A stretch of 22,837 nucleotides of DNA. Origin: an uncultured beta proteobacterium (GTDB lineage: Bacteria > Pseudomonadota > Gammaproteobacteria > Burkholderiales > SG8-39). Below, one piece after another: positions 15,961-22,837 of this stretch. Under the pieces are notes generated by a model, which saw only the letters and a program-made list of their open reading frames with translations, had not been told where the DNA came from and did no database searches. The stretch is taken from assembly GCA_902826155.1 (NCBI GenBank), contig CADEDU010000001.1:231170-254006 (forward strand), in the 5' to 3' direction. The translations under genes were made by a program, and so were the position numbers. Numbering within the stretch: the first letter of the stretch is position 1; each line of letters begins with the position of its first letter.

Positions 15961-16023
15961 GCACGCGCCCCGCTTCCAGCGACCAACCATTCTTCGCATC
16001 GGACCAAACGACTGACCCCACGG

Positions 16024-17268
16024 ATGGATCGCGGCGCTCCCCTCCTGATGTACGCCGTGCTCGTCCTGGTTGGCGTGTCGATGCAGTTCCTGCGCAGCTC
16101 GCACGTCGTGGTGGCGCCGATCTTCACGCGCGAGCTGGCGATCAGTCCCGAGGTGCTGGGCGGATTGTCCGGCGTGATGCTGTTCGCCTCGGCGCTGATT
16201 CAGATCCCCGGCGGGGTGCTGATGGATCGGATCGGCCCGCGGCGTTCGATGGCCGGGTTGCTGCTGTTTGCCATCGCCGGTGGCGCGCTGTTTGCGATGG
16301 CCACCAACGCGGCTGGGCTGATCACCGCACGCATCCTTCTGGGCATCGGCACGGCGTTGCTGTTCATGGCGGTCGCGGCGGTGTTGTCGCGCTGGTGCTC
16401 GCCGACGAGTTTTCCGGCGATGCTCGGATTGGTCGGTGGACTGGGGCAGATCGGCAACCTGCTGGCCACCGCGCCGATGGCGGCGCTCGCCGAGTGGTTG
16501 GGCTGGCGCGGCGCGTTCGTCGTGGTCACCACGTGCATCGCCGTGGCGACGTTGCTGGTCTATCTGTTCGTGCGCGACGCGCCACCGGACTCGACCTATC
16601 ACCAGCGCCGGCAGGAGACGTTGCGCGAAACGATGAACGGCGTGCTGGAGGTGATCCGCACCCCGCAACTGTTTCGGTTGCTGGCGATGTCGGGCACCGC
16701 GTGGGCGACCATCAGCGCGATCATCGGCCTGTGGGGCGGGCCTTACCTTGCGGACGTGCACGGCTTCGACACGCTCGCCCGCGGCAACGTGATGGCGGCA
16801 ATGGCCACCGGCAGCATCTTCGGCGCGATCGTCTTCGGCTGGGTCAGCTCACGCGTACCGAGCCCCAAGCCGGTGATCGTGTTCGGCGTGGTGACCAATA
16901 TCCTGATTTTCGCCATGCTCGCGCTGATACCTTCGCCGACTCCTGCATTCGTCGCGGTGATGCTGGGCGCGCTCGGATTGTTCGGCAGCTACACCTCGAT
17001 GCTGATCGCGCACGGACGGCGCTTCTATCCCGAGCGGCTTACCGGACGCGGGCTCACGGTCGTCAACACCGCGGTGCTGCTCGGCGCCGCGTCGATGCAG
17101 TGGGTGACCGGACTCATCGTCGGTACATTCGAGCAGGTCGATGGTCACGCGCCACCGGAGGCGTACCGAACGGTGTTCGGCGTGCTGGCGCTGACCTTGA
17201 CGGTCAGTCTGAGTATCTATCTGCCGTTGCGCGAGGCGAGGGCGGAGAAGGGCGAAGCGCCGCGTTAG
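16024..17268 (+). CDS. MFS transporter
   Basis: A 414-residue inner-membrane carrier of the major facilitator superfamily with about 12 hydrophobic segments in two halves. A central hydrophilic loop of about 45 residues (RDAPPDSTYHQRRQETLRET and after) separates them. The motif A region GVLMDRIGPRRSMAG lies between segments 2 and 3 (about 65-79). The best start is ATG 16024; a second Met nine codons later (16048) is possible. It closes the nine-gene plus-strand operon and its stop overlaps the stop of the minus-strand decarboxylase-like gene by 4 bp. The substrate is not readable from sequence; uptake or export of an organic acid fits the context. Confidence 0.9.
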   Translation: MDRGAPLLMYAVLVLVGVSMQFLRSSHVVVAPIFTRELAISPEVLGGLSGVMLFASALIQIPGGVLMDRIGPRRSMAGLLLFAIAGGALFAMATNAAGLITARILLGIGTALLFMAVAAVLSRWCSPTSFPAMLGLVGGLGQIGNLLATAPMAALAEWLGWRGAFVVVTTCIAVATLLVYLFVRDAPPDSTYHQRRQETLRETMNGVLEVIRTPQLFRLLAMSGTAWATISAIIGLWGGPYLADVHGFDTLARGNVMAAMATGSIFGAIVFGWVSSRVPSPKPVIVFGVVTNILIFAMLALIPSPTPAFVAVMLGALGLFGSYTSMLIAHGRRFYPERLTGRGLTVVNTAVLLGAASMQWVTGLIVGTFEQVDGHAPPEAYRTVFGVLALTLTVSLSIYLPLREARAEKGEAPR

Positions 17269-18257
17269 ATCTTGAACGCCTCCAGCGTTTCACGCGCGAA
17301 CAACTCCTCCGGTTGCAGCCGGCGTTTCGACAGCCCCTGCTCGTGGTGGTAGCGCAGGAAGGTATCGAGCACGTGCCGATTGGCGTTGAAGCCGTATGAC
17401 CACCAATCGTCGCCCAGTTCGCGGCGCGCATCCTGCACGTGGGCGATCAGCCACGGGAGCATCGTCTTCAGCGCCGCGGTTTCCATGAGGTCGGCATACA
17501 CACGCTGCTGCGACTGATGCAGCGCCTTGTAGAGCGACTGCGCGACCCAGGGGTGGCGGTTGTACAGCTCGCGGCGGATCGCGATGATGTGCATGATCGG
17601 AAAGATGCGCGTCTTGCGAAAGTACGCGCGCTCGACATCGACGTAGTCCTCGAACAGGCGCCGGACCTTGTCGGGCTGCGAATAGAACGTCGAGGGCGCG
17701 CGGGCGGTGTGCAGCGCGTCGATCTCGCCCGCGGCAATCATCTGCGCGAGCGTCTGCGTCGGACCGATCGGCCGCACCTTGAACTGCGCGGGCAGATCGA
17801 GCTTGAGCTTCTCGTCGCGACCGGGCTCTTCTTCGCCGCCGGTCAGGTACTGCACGCTGGTGGGCGCGACGCCGTATTCGTCCTGCAGGATGCCGCGGAT
17901 CCACACCGGTGCGGTCATCTGATACTCGGGCGTGCCGATGCGTTTGCCGACCAGATCCTTCGGCTCACGGATGCCGCTCTTCGTCGACACATAGATCGAC
18001 GAGTGGCGGAAGAACCGCGACGGGAATACCGGAATCGCGATGAACGGCTGAGGATCGCGATGCAGCGACACGCTGTACGAGGAGAGCGACATCTCGGCGA
18101 CGTCGAACTCCTGGTACCGAAGCATGCGAAAGAACGTTTCCTCGACCGGCAGGCTGAGGTAGTTGATCTCGATGCCATCGGGCTGGATCGAGCCGTCGGC
18201 GATGGCGCGGGTGCGGTCGTAGTCCCAGCAGGCGAAGGTGAGGTTGAGTTTGCTCAT
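17265..18257 (-). CDS. 4,5-dihydroxyphthalate decarboxylase-like protein
   Basis: A 330-residue protein resembling the Pht5-type 4,5-dihydroxyphthalate decarboxylases, which have a periplasmic-binding-protein-like fold. Those enzymes convert 4,5-dihydroxyphthalate to protocatechuate and CO2. Features I recognise are the opening LTFACWDYDRTRAIADG, LPVEETFFRMLRYQEFDVAE at about residues 36-55, PEYQMTAPVWIRGILQDEYG near the middle and GEIDAL. There is no signal peptide, which fits a cytoplasmic enzyme rather than a transport receptor. Many Burkholderiales paralogues share this name without proof of activity, so the reaction is uncertain. It lies 21 bp downstream of a Bug gene on the same strand, forming a two-gene unit. 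Confidence 0.8.
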   Translation of the reverse strand: MSKLNLTFACWDYDRTRAIADGSIQPDGIEINYLSLPVEETFFRMLRYQEFDVAEMSLSSYSVSLHRDPQPFIAIPVFPSRFFRHSSIYVSTKSGIREPKDLVGKRIGTPEYQMTAPVWIRGILQDEYGVAPTSVQYLTGGEEEPGRDEKLKLDLPAQFKVRPIGPTQTLAQMIAAGEIDALHTARAPSTFYSQPDKVRRLFEDYVDVERAYFRKTRIFPIMHIIAIRRELYNRHPWVAQSLYKALHQSQQRVYADLMETAALKTMLPWLIAHVQDARRELGDDWWSYGFNANRHVLDTFLRYHHEQGLSKRRLQPEELFARETLEAFKI

Positions 18258-18278
18258 TGGGATTGCACTGTCGGAGGG

Positions 18279-19241
18279 TTACTCGACTTTGGCGTTGGAG
18301 GCTTTGACCACCGGCGCCCAGCGCGCCAGCTCGGCGCGCACGAACTCGGTGAACTGCTGCGCATCGAGCTCATTGGGCTCGATGCCTTCGAGGCGCGTCC
18401 GCTCACGCACATCGGGGGCGACCAGCGCCTTGCGTACTTCGGCATTCAGTCGGGTGACGATCTCGGCGGGCATGCCTGCCGGCCCGGACAGTGAAAACCA
18501 GGTGGTGGCGACCATCTGCGGATAGCCCAACTCGGCGAACGTCGGCACGTCGGGGTAGTCGGGCAGACGCCTGGTCGAGGTGATGGCGAGCGCACGGATC
18601 CTGCCTGCGCGTATCTGCGAGCCGGCGGTAGTGAGCGTGGTCGAGGTCACGGGCAGATGGCCGGCGAGCAGATCGGCCACCGCCTGCGACGCGCCTTTGT
18701 ACGGCGCGTGTGCCATGTCGATCTTCGCGGTCTGTTTGAGCAACTCGCCGATGAGGTGGCCGTGCGTGCCGTTGCCCGGCGAACCGTAGGTGAGCGGTTT
18801 GGTGCGCGCCAGCGCAATCAGCGCATTCAGGTCGTTCACGCCGGTGGCGGGATTCACCACCAAGGCGATCGGCGGCCCGCCGAACAGCGCGATGTGGGTG
18901 AAATCCTTGAGCGGATCGAACGGCACCTTCGACAACGTCGGTGCCACCGCGTGCGAAGCGACGCCCGACACGACCAGCGTGTAGCCGTCGGCAGGCGCCT
19001 TCGCCGCCAGCTCCGATCCGACCACACCGCCTGCACCGCCACGATTCTCGATCACGAATGACTGCTTGAACACGTCGGCGAGCTTCTGCGAGACCAGCCG
19101 CCCGAGCGTGTCGGCCGACCCGCCCGGCGCGAACGGCACGATCACCCGTACCGGCTTGTTAGGCCACGCCTGCGCACGAGTCTCGACTGGAAGCGCGACG
19201 GCAATGCTCGTCGCAATGAGTGCAGGCAAGGCACGATGCAT
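18279..19241 (-). CDS. Bug/TctC-family periplasmic binding protein (third)
   Basis: A 320-residue Bug-family receptor. The signal peptide ends TRA|Q near residue 23. The mature part has VIVPFAPGGSADTLGR, NRGGAGGVVGSELAA, PADGYTLVV and HAPYKGASQAVADLLAGHL. The start is uncertain: ATG at 19241 gives a normal signal peptide, but two TTG codons just upstream (19244, 19247) are better spaced from a GGAG. It lies 87 bp downstream of thyA and directly precedes the decarboxylase-like gene, so it probably feeds that gene's substrate or is co-regulated with it. Confidence 0.9.
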   Translation of the reverse strand: MHRALPALIATSIAVALPVETRAQAWPNKPVRVIVPFAPGGSADTLGRLVSQKLADVFKQSFVIENRGGAGGVVGSELAAKAPADGYTLVVSGVASHAVAPTLSKVPFDPLKDFTHIALFGGPPIALVVNPATGVNDLNALIALARTKPLTYGSPGNGTHGHLIGELLKQTAKIDMAHAPYKGASQAVADLLAGHLPVTSTTLTTAGSQIRAGRIRALAITSTRRLPDYPDVPTFAELGYPQMVATTWFSLSGPAGMPAEIVTRLNAEVRKALVAPDVRERTRLEGIEPNELDAQQFTEFVRAELARWAPVVKASNAKVE

Positions 19242-19328
19242 CAACAAGCGGCATCTCCGAAAAGGAAGCAATGATTTCCGTTCAAGGCACGCGGCCGATG
19301 AACTCGAACGCGGACACGTATCCCGTCG

Positions 19329-20123
19329 TCAAACCGCAATCGGCGCTTTGATGACGGGATACGGGTCGTACCCCTCGAGCGCGAAATCCTCGTACTTGAA
19401 CGCGAACAGGTCGTTAACAGCCGGATTGAGCTTCATCCTCGGCAACGCACGCGGCGTGCGCGACAACTGCTCGTTCGCCTGATCGAGGTGATTCAAGTAC
19501 AGATGCGCATCACCCAGCGTGTGCACGAACTCGCCGGGCGTGAGCTTGCACACCTGCGCGATCATCATCGTCAGCAGTGCATACGACGCGATGTTGAACG
19601 GCACACCGAGAAAAATATCGGCGCTGCGCTGGTAGAGCTGGCACGACAACTTGCCCTCGGCCACGTAGAACTGGAACAGCGCGTGGCACGGTGGCAATTT
19701 CATCTGCGGGATCTCGACCGGGTTCCACGCGGTGACGATATGGCGGCGCGAGTCGGGATTGTTCCTGATCGAATGCAGCACTTGCTTGATCTGGTCGATC
19801 GATGCGCCATCATCTGCCGGCCACTTGCGCCACTGCGAGCCGTAGACGGGCCCCAGATCGCCGTTCTCGTCGGCCCACTCGTCCCAGATGGTGACGCCAT
19901 GCTGCTGCAGGGTGCGCACGTTGGTGTCGCCGGCCAGAAACCACAGCAGCTCGTGAATGATCGACTTGAGGTGCACCTTCTTGGTGGTAAGCAGCGGAAA
20001 GCCTGCGCTCAGATCGAAGCGCATCTGCCAGCCGAAGGTCGACAGCGTACCGGTGCCGGTGCGGTCGGTCTTGCGGTGGCCATGCGCGAGCACGTGGCGC
20101 ATCAGGTCGAGGTATTGCTGCAT
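19329..20123 (-). CDS. thyA: Thymidylate synthase
   Basis: A 264-residue cytoplasmic enzyme that methylates dUMP to dTMP with methylenetetrahydrofolate and releases dihydrofolate, the substrate of FolA. The length is identical to E. coli ThyA and the catalytic cysteine is Cys146 in [11 protein letters not shown]. Other landmarks are [12 protein letters not shown] at about 20-31, [12 protein letters not shown] at 57-68, [11 protein letters not shown] at 125-135 and [21 protein letters not shown] chose ATG 20123 because it gives the family N-terminus MQQYLDLM; an upstream in-frame extension of 18 residues is not family-like. Confidence 0.97.
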   Translation of the reverse strand: MQQYLDLMRHVLAHGHRKTDRTGTGTLSTFGWQMRFDLSAGFPLLTTKKVHLKSIIHELLWFLAGDTNVRTLQQHGVTIWDEWADENGDLGPVYGSQWRKWPADDGASIDQIKQVLHSIRNNPDSRRHIVTAWNPVEIPQMKLPPCHALFQFYVAEGKLSCQLYQRSADIFLGVPFNIASYALLTMMIAQVCKLTPGEFVHTLGDAHLYLNHLDQANEQLSRTPRALPRMKLNPAVNDLFAFKYEDFALEGYDPYPVIKAPIAV

Positions 20124-20204
20124 GGTCGCGTGCTGTTTTGAGGGACGGACAAGACCGTGCGGACGGCCGGATTTCAAACGTGCGTCTTTGGAGCGCGCAT
20201 CTTA

Positions 20205-20582
20205 TTACGCCACGGGCCGGATCGACCGTCGCGGCGGGACCATCTTGAACGTGACGGCCGTGGCCAGGGCGAACAGCACATAAGCCGTGGCGAACACCCA
20301 CTCCGGGGCGCGATAGAAAAGCAATGCTCCAACCCAGCGGCTCACGAACGAGCGCGACTCGTGGACGCCGCGCAACGCGTCTTCCCAGACCGTGAGCGGA
20401 CACTTGATGCCGACCACGGCCTCGGCGGCAACGAAAACAATCGCGGCCAGATGCAGATAGCGAAACCACGGATTGCGCACCCAGCGCCACTGCAGTGCCG
20501 CACCGATCCACACCAGCGGCAGCCCGATAACGATGAATGCAGCGATCGCGAAGTGAGCGAAGAGAATGACGTCGGCCAGCAT
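20205..20582 (-). CDS. DUF2784-family small membrane protein
   Basis: A 125-residue protein with about four hydrophobic segments. The opening LADVILFAHFAIAAFIVIG, a central RYLHLAAIVFVAAEAVVGIKCPLTVWED and a later LLFYRAPEWVFATAYVLF match my memory of the DUF2784 pattern (a conserved His in helix 1 and a CPLT-x-E motif). The function of the family is unknown. It lies between thyA (81 bp downstream) and the sulfurtransferase gene (90 bp upstream), all on the minus strand, so the three may share a transcript. An AAAAAGAG stretch upstream of the ATG could serve as ribosome binding site. Confidence 0.8.
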   Translation of the reverse strand: MLADVILFAHFAIAAFIVIGLPLVWIGAALQWRWVRNPWFRYLHLAAIVFVAAEAVVGIKCPLTVWEDALRGVHESRSFVSRWVGALLFYRAPEWVFATAYVLFALATAVTFKMVPPRRSIRPVA

Positions 20583-20672
20583 CCGGTCGCGCTTGCGCTC
20601 TTTTTCTCGGGGCGTACGGGTGTCGGCGTCAGTCCTGCGGGTGCGGCGCCATCTGCGTCGAACCCGTTTGAA

Positions 20673-21524
20673 TCATGGATCAGGTCCGGTCGCGATCGGC
20701 CGCGCCGGATCGGCGATCCATTCGCTCCACGAGCCGCCGTAGAGGCGTCCGCCACCCAAACCGGCGATCTCCATCGCCAGCAGGTTGTGGCACGCCGAGA
20801 CGCCCGAACCGCAGCTGTGCACGATCTGCTCGGGTTTGTGCTTGCCGAGCAACGGCTGGAACTCGCTTCGCAATGCTGCCGCCGACTTGAATTTGCCGTC
20901 CTGCAGGTTGAGCCCCCAGAAGCGGTTGCGCGCACCGGGAATGTGGCCGGCCACCGGATCGATCACCTCGTTCTCGCCGCGATAGCGATCGGCGGCGCGC
21001 GCGTCGAGCAGCATCACATCGGGCGTGCCGATCTGACTCTGCACGTACCCGGCGCTCACAAGGCTCGCCGATCGAACATTCGGCGTGAACCGGGCGATCG
21101 GCCGCCTCGACACTTCCTGCGTGAGCGCATGGCCTGCCGCGGTCCAAGCCGCGATGCCGCCGTCAAGCAGGGCCACCGCGTCGTGGCCGAGCCAGCGCAG
21201 CATCCACCACAGCCGGCTCGATGGCATCCCGCCCTGACCGTCGTAGGCGACAACCTGCTGTGTGCCGTCGAAGCCGAGGCCGCCAAGCTTGGCGGCGAAC
21301 GCGTCCGGCGTGGGCATCGGATGGCGACCGTTCTTGCCGTTCTTCGGCGCGGCCAGATCGTCGTCGTTGGACAGGAAGATCGCGCCCGGGAGGTGCCCCT
21401 TGGCATACGACTCGCGGCCGAACGCGGGCTTCATCAGGTCGTGCGAGCAATCGAAGACGATCCAATGCGGGTCGTCGATGTGGAGCGCCAGTTCGGCGAC
21501 GGAAACGAGCGTCGTGAATGCCAT
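20673..21524 (-). CDS. sseA: Sulfurtransferase, 3-mercaptopyruvate type (SseA-like)
   Basis: A 283-residue two-domain rhodanese. The N-terminal non-catalytic domain has LVSVAELALHIDDPHWIVFD and YAKGHLPGAIFLSNDDDLA. The C-terminal catalytic domain has DARAADRYRGENEVIDPVAG, GHIPGARN and the active loop CGSGVSACH with catalytic Cys238. A CG[S/T]GV loop points to 3-mercaptopyruvate sulfurtransferase; thiosulfate sulfurtransferases usually have CRKGV. The length is close to E. coli SseA (281). I chose ATG 21524, with GGGGA upstream; the frame runs 89 codons further upstream without family sequence. It is downstream of the Rieske gene but separated from it by a strong terminator. Confidence 0.92.
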   Translation of the reverse strand: MAFTTLVSVAELALHIDDPHWIVFDCSHDLMKPAFGRESYAKGHLPGAIFLSNDDDLAAPKNGKNGRHPMPTPDAFAAKLGGLGFDGTQQVVAYDGQGGMPSSRLWWMLRWLGHDAVALLDGGIAAWTAAGHALTQEVSRRPIARFTPNVRSASLVSAGYVQSQIGTPDVMLLDARAADRYRGENEVIDPVAGHIPGARNRFWGLNLQDGKFKSAAALRSEFQPLLGKHKPEQIVHSCGSGVSACHNLLAMEIAGLGGGRLYGGSWSEWIADPARPIATGPDP

Positions 21525-21538
21525 GCGGTGATCCCCGG

Positions 21539-21568
21539 AAAAAACAAAGCCGCATGTTACTGCGGCTT
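21539..21568 (-). terminator. Intrinsic terminator of the Rieske oxygenase gene
   Basis: On the minus strand a perfect 8-bp stem (AAGCCGCA, loop GTAACA, TGCGGCTT) is followed by TTTGTTTTTT (complement of about 21539-21548). It lies 47 bp after the stop codon of the Rieske gene and ends 14 bp before the sulfurtransferase start, so the latter must have its own promoter or rely on read-through. Confidence 0.88.
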
Positions 21569-21615
21569 GGTCACGATCGATCGGCGTGGCGCGTGCCTGC
21601 GCCTGCAGCGGCCGG

Positions 21616-22722
21616 CTACAGGTGCGGCTCCAGTCCGCGTTGGATGTACTCGTGAAAGTGCACCATGCCGTCTTCCATCGGCGATTGGTACGGGCCGGCG
21701 TCGTTCTCGCCGGCTTCCCACAGGGCGCGCCGGCCGCGGTCCATGAGTTGCGCGATGTCGTCGTCCTCGATCGCGGTCTCCGTGTACGCACCGCGTTCGG
21801 CTTCGATGAACTCGCGCTCGAACAGCACGATCTCTTCGGGGTAGTAGAACTCGACGATGTTGGTGGTGAGCGAGGGCGAGCGCGGAATCAGCGTGCTCAC
21901 CACCAGCACGTGCGGATACCACTCGATCATGATGTTGGGGTAGTACACGAACCAGATCGCGCCCTTGTCGGGGTCCTTGCCCTGGCGGAACTGACGCACC
22001 GCCTCGTGCCAGCGCTTGTACACCGGCGAACCCGGGCGCAGCAGGCTGCGGTTGACCCCGACCGTCTGCACCGAGTACTGCTCGCCGAATTCCCAGTGCA
22101 GATCGTCGCAATCGACGAAACCGTTCAGGCCCGGATGGAACGCTTCGACGTGATAGTCCTCGAGATACACCTCGATGAACGTCTTCCAGTTCTGCTTGTA
22201 GTCGGTGACCTCGACGTGGTCGAGCCGGTAATCGGTCCAGTCGAAATCGGCCATGACCCCGAGATTGGCGAGATCGGCAGCGACATTGCGCGGGCCGGTG
22301 AAGAGCAGTCCGTTCCAGTTCTGCAGCGGCGTGCGCGGCAGCGACCGGCATGGGTTCTCGGGGAAGTGCGGCGCGCCCATCAACTGGCCCTGCAGGTCGT
22401 AGGTCCAACGATGCAACGGACACACGATGTGGTCGACCTTGCCGCGCCCCTGCAGCATGATCGACTGGCGATGGCGGCAAACGTTCGACAACAGCTCGAT
22501 GCCGTTGGCGTTGCGCACCAGCACCTTGGCGTGATCGCGATCGGGCAGCGTGTAGAAATCGCCGACCTCGGGGACCATCAGCTCGTGCCCCACGTAGCGC
22601 GCGGCATTGGCGAACAGCGTGCGCTGCTCGAGCTCGAAAATGCGTTGGTCGAAATACCACCCCACGGGAAGCTGGGGCGCGCTCCGTTGCAGCTGGCGCG
22701 TGCTGTGCGGCAGTTCGGACAT
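21616..22722 (-). CDS. Rieske non-heme iron oxygenase, alpha subunit
   Basis: A 368-residue catalytic subunit of a Rieske oxygenase. The [2Fe-2S] ligands are Cys82/His84 (VCRHRQ) and Cys101/His104 (CPLH). The mononuclear iron site is His191 and His196 (EDYHVEAFHPG), with the third ligand probably one of Asp320-322. At the position of the bridging acid (three before the first His) there is Glu188 rather than Asp. This Glu, together with the ligand spacing, resembles carnitine oxygenase CntA and related quaternary-amine monooxygenases more than ring dioxygenases such as naphthalene dioxygenase. ATG 22722 is preceded by a strong GGAGGA, and 34 upstream in-frame codons are not family-like. No reductase or beta subunit gene is in the window. 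Confidence 0.9.
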   Translation of the reverse strand: MSELPHSTRQLQRSAPQLPVGWYFDQRIFELEQRTLFANAARYVGHELMVPEVGDFYTLPDRDHAKVLVRNANGIELLSNVCRHRQSIMLQGRGKVDHIVCPLHRWTYDLQGQLMGAPHFPENPCRSLPRTPLQNWNGLLFTGPRNVAADLANLGVMADFDWTDYRLDHVEVTDYKQNWKTFIEVYLEDYHVEAFHPGLNGFVDCDDLHWEFGEQYSVQTVGVNRSLLRPGSPVYKRWHEAVRQFRQGKDPDKGAIWFVYYPNIMIEWYPHVLVVSTLIPRSPSLTTNIVEFYYPEEIVLFEREFIEAERGAYTETAIEDDDIAQLMDRGRRALWEAGENDAGPYQSPMEDGMVHFHEYIQRGLEPHL

Positions 22723-22764
22723 GCGGGCCTGATTCCTCCAAGTCGAGTTGAAAACGCCGGACCC

Positions 22765-22794
22765 AAAGAAAAATCGCGGGATTCTACCCCGCGA
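22765..22794 (-). terminator. Hairpin with T-tract upstream of the Rieske gene (terminator or promoter)
   Basis: On the minus strand TCGCGGG (22788-22794), loop GTAGAAT and CCCGCGA (22774-22780) form a 7-bp hairpin followed by TTTTTCTTT, which reads as an intrinsic terminator for a gene beyond the right edge. The loop also contains TAGAAT, a plausible -10 box 53 bp before the Rieske start codon, so the same bases may be the Rieske promoter. Confidence 0.5.
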
Positions 22795-22837
22795 CTGCGG
22801 ACCCGCAGCCGGAAATCCGCCCACACGTGAACGCGCT

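Noticed and set aside
14005..16761. A 918-codon open frame on the minus strand opposite the SucD-like, Bug and MFS genes.
   Set aside because: It crosses three well-supported genes and has the biased composition of a frame shadow.
15918..17399. A 493-codon plus-strand frame overlapping the MFS gene.
   Set aside because: It lacks hydrophobic segments or motifs; the overlapping frame encodes a clear 12-helix carrier.

Overview
The window is GC-rich (about 65% by eye), densely coding DNA, most likely from a betaproteobacterium of the Burkholderiales. Three Bug/TctC-type periplasmic binding proteins, a complete Liv-type ABC transporter, an MFS carrier, and CoA-, molybdenum- and flavin-dependent catabolic genes in one window are typical of that order. 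I see no rRNA, tRNA, CRISPR array, insertion sequence, phage gene or transcriptional regulator.

Layout. (1) 123-4805, plus strand: a full branched-chain amino acid/amide-type ABC importer (binding protein, LivH, LivM, LivG, LivF), with a hairpin after the binding-protein gene. (2) 4897-5394, minus: dihydrofolate reductase, back to back with a small lipoprotein gene (5511-5816, plus). (3) 5817-6320: the only long gene-free stretch, holding a very strong hairpin and an inverted repeat. (4) 6321-17268, plus: nine co-directional genes forming a probable catabolic operon. They encode a divergent PdxA-family dehydrogenase, a Bug binding protein, an Old Yellow Enzyme-type flavin reductase, a molybdenum hydroxylase large subunit, a crotonase, a two-subunit SucC/SucD-like acid-CoA ligase, a second Bug protein and an MFS transporter. 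(5) 17265-19241, minus: a 4,5-dihydroxyphthalate decarboxylase-like gene preceded by a third Bug gene, converging on and overlapping the MFS gene by 4 bp. (6) 19329-22722, minus: thymidylate synthase, a DUF2784 membrane protein, a 3-mercaptopyruvate sulfurtransferase-like protein and a Rieske oxygenase alpha subunit. The Rieske gene is followed by a clear intrinsic terminator.

How the parts may work together. Region 4 carries what is needed to take up an organic acid (Bug, MFS), activate it as a CoA thioester (SucCD-like pair), hydrate or otherwise process the thioester (crotonase), hydroxylate or reduce it (molybdenum hydroxylase, OYE) and oxidise or decarboxylate a hydroxy-acid intermediate (PdxA-like). 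The substrate cannot be read from sequence. The PdxA-like protein, the SucC-like subunit and the crotonase all lack residues that define the canonical substrate or mechanism, so their automatic names (PdxA, succinyl-CoA synthetase, enoyl-CoA hydratase) probably mislead. Together they are the best candidate for an undescribed pathway here. The folate/thymidylate genes folA and thyA lie on the same strand on either side of the catabolic block, which may have been inserted between them.
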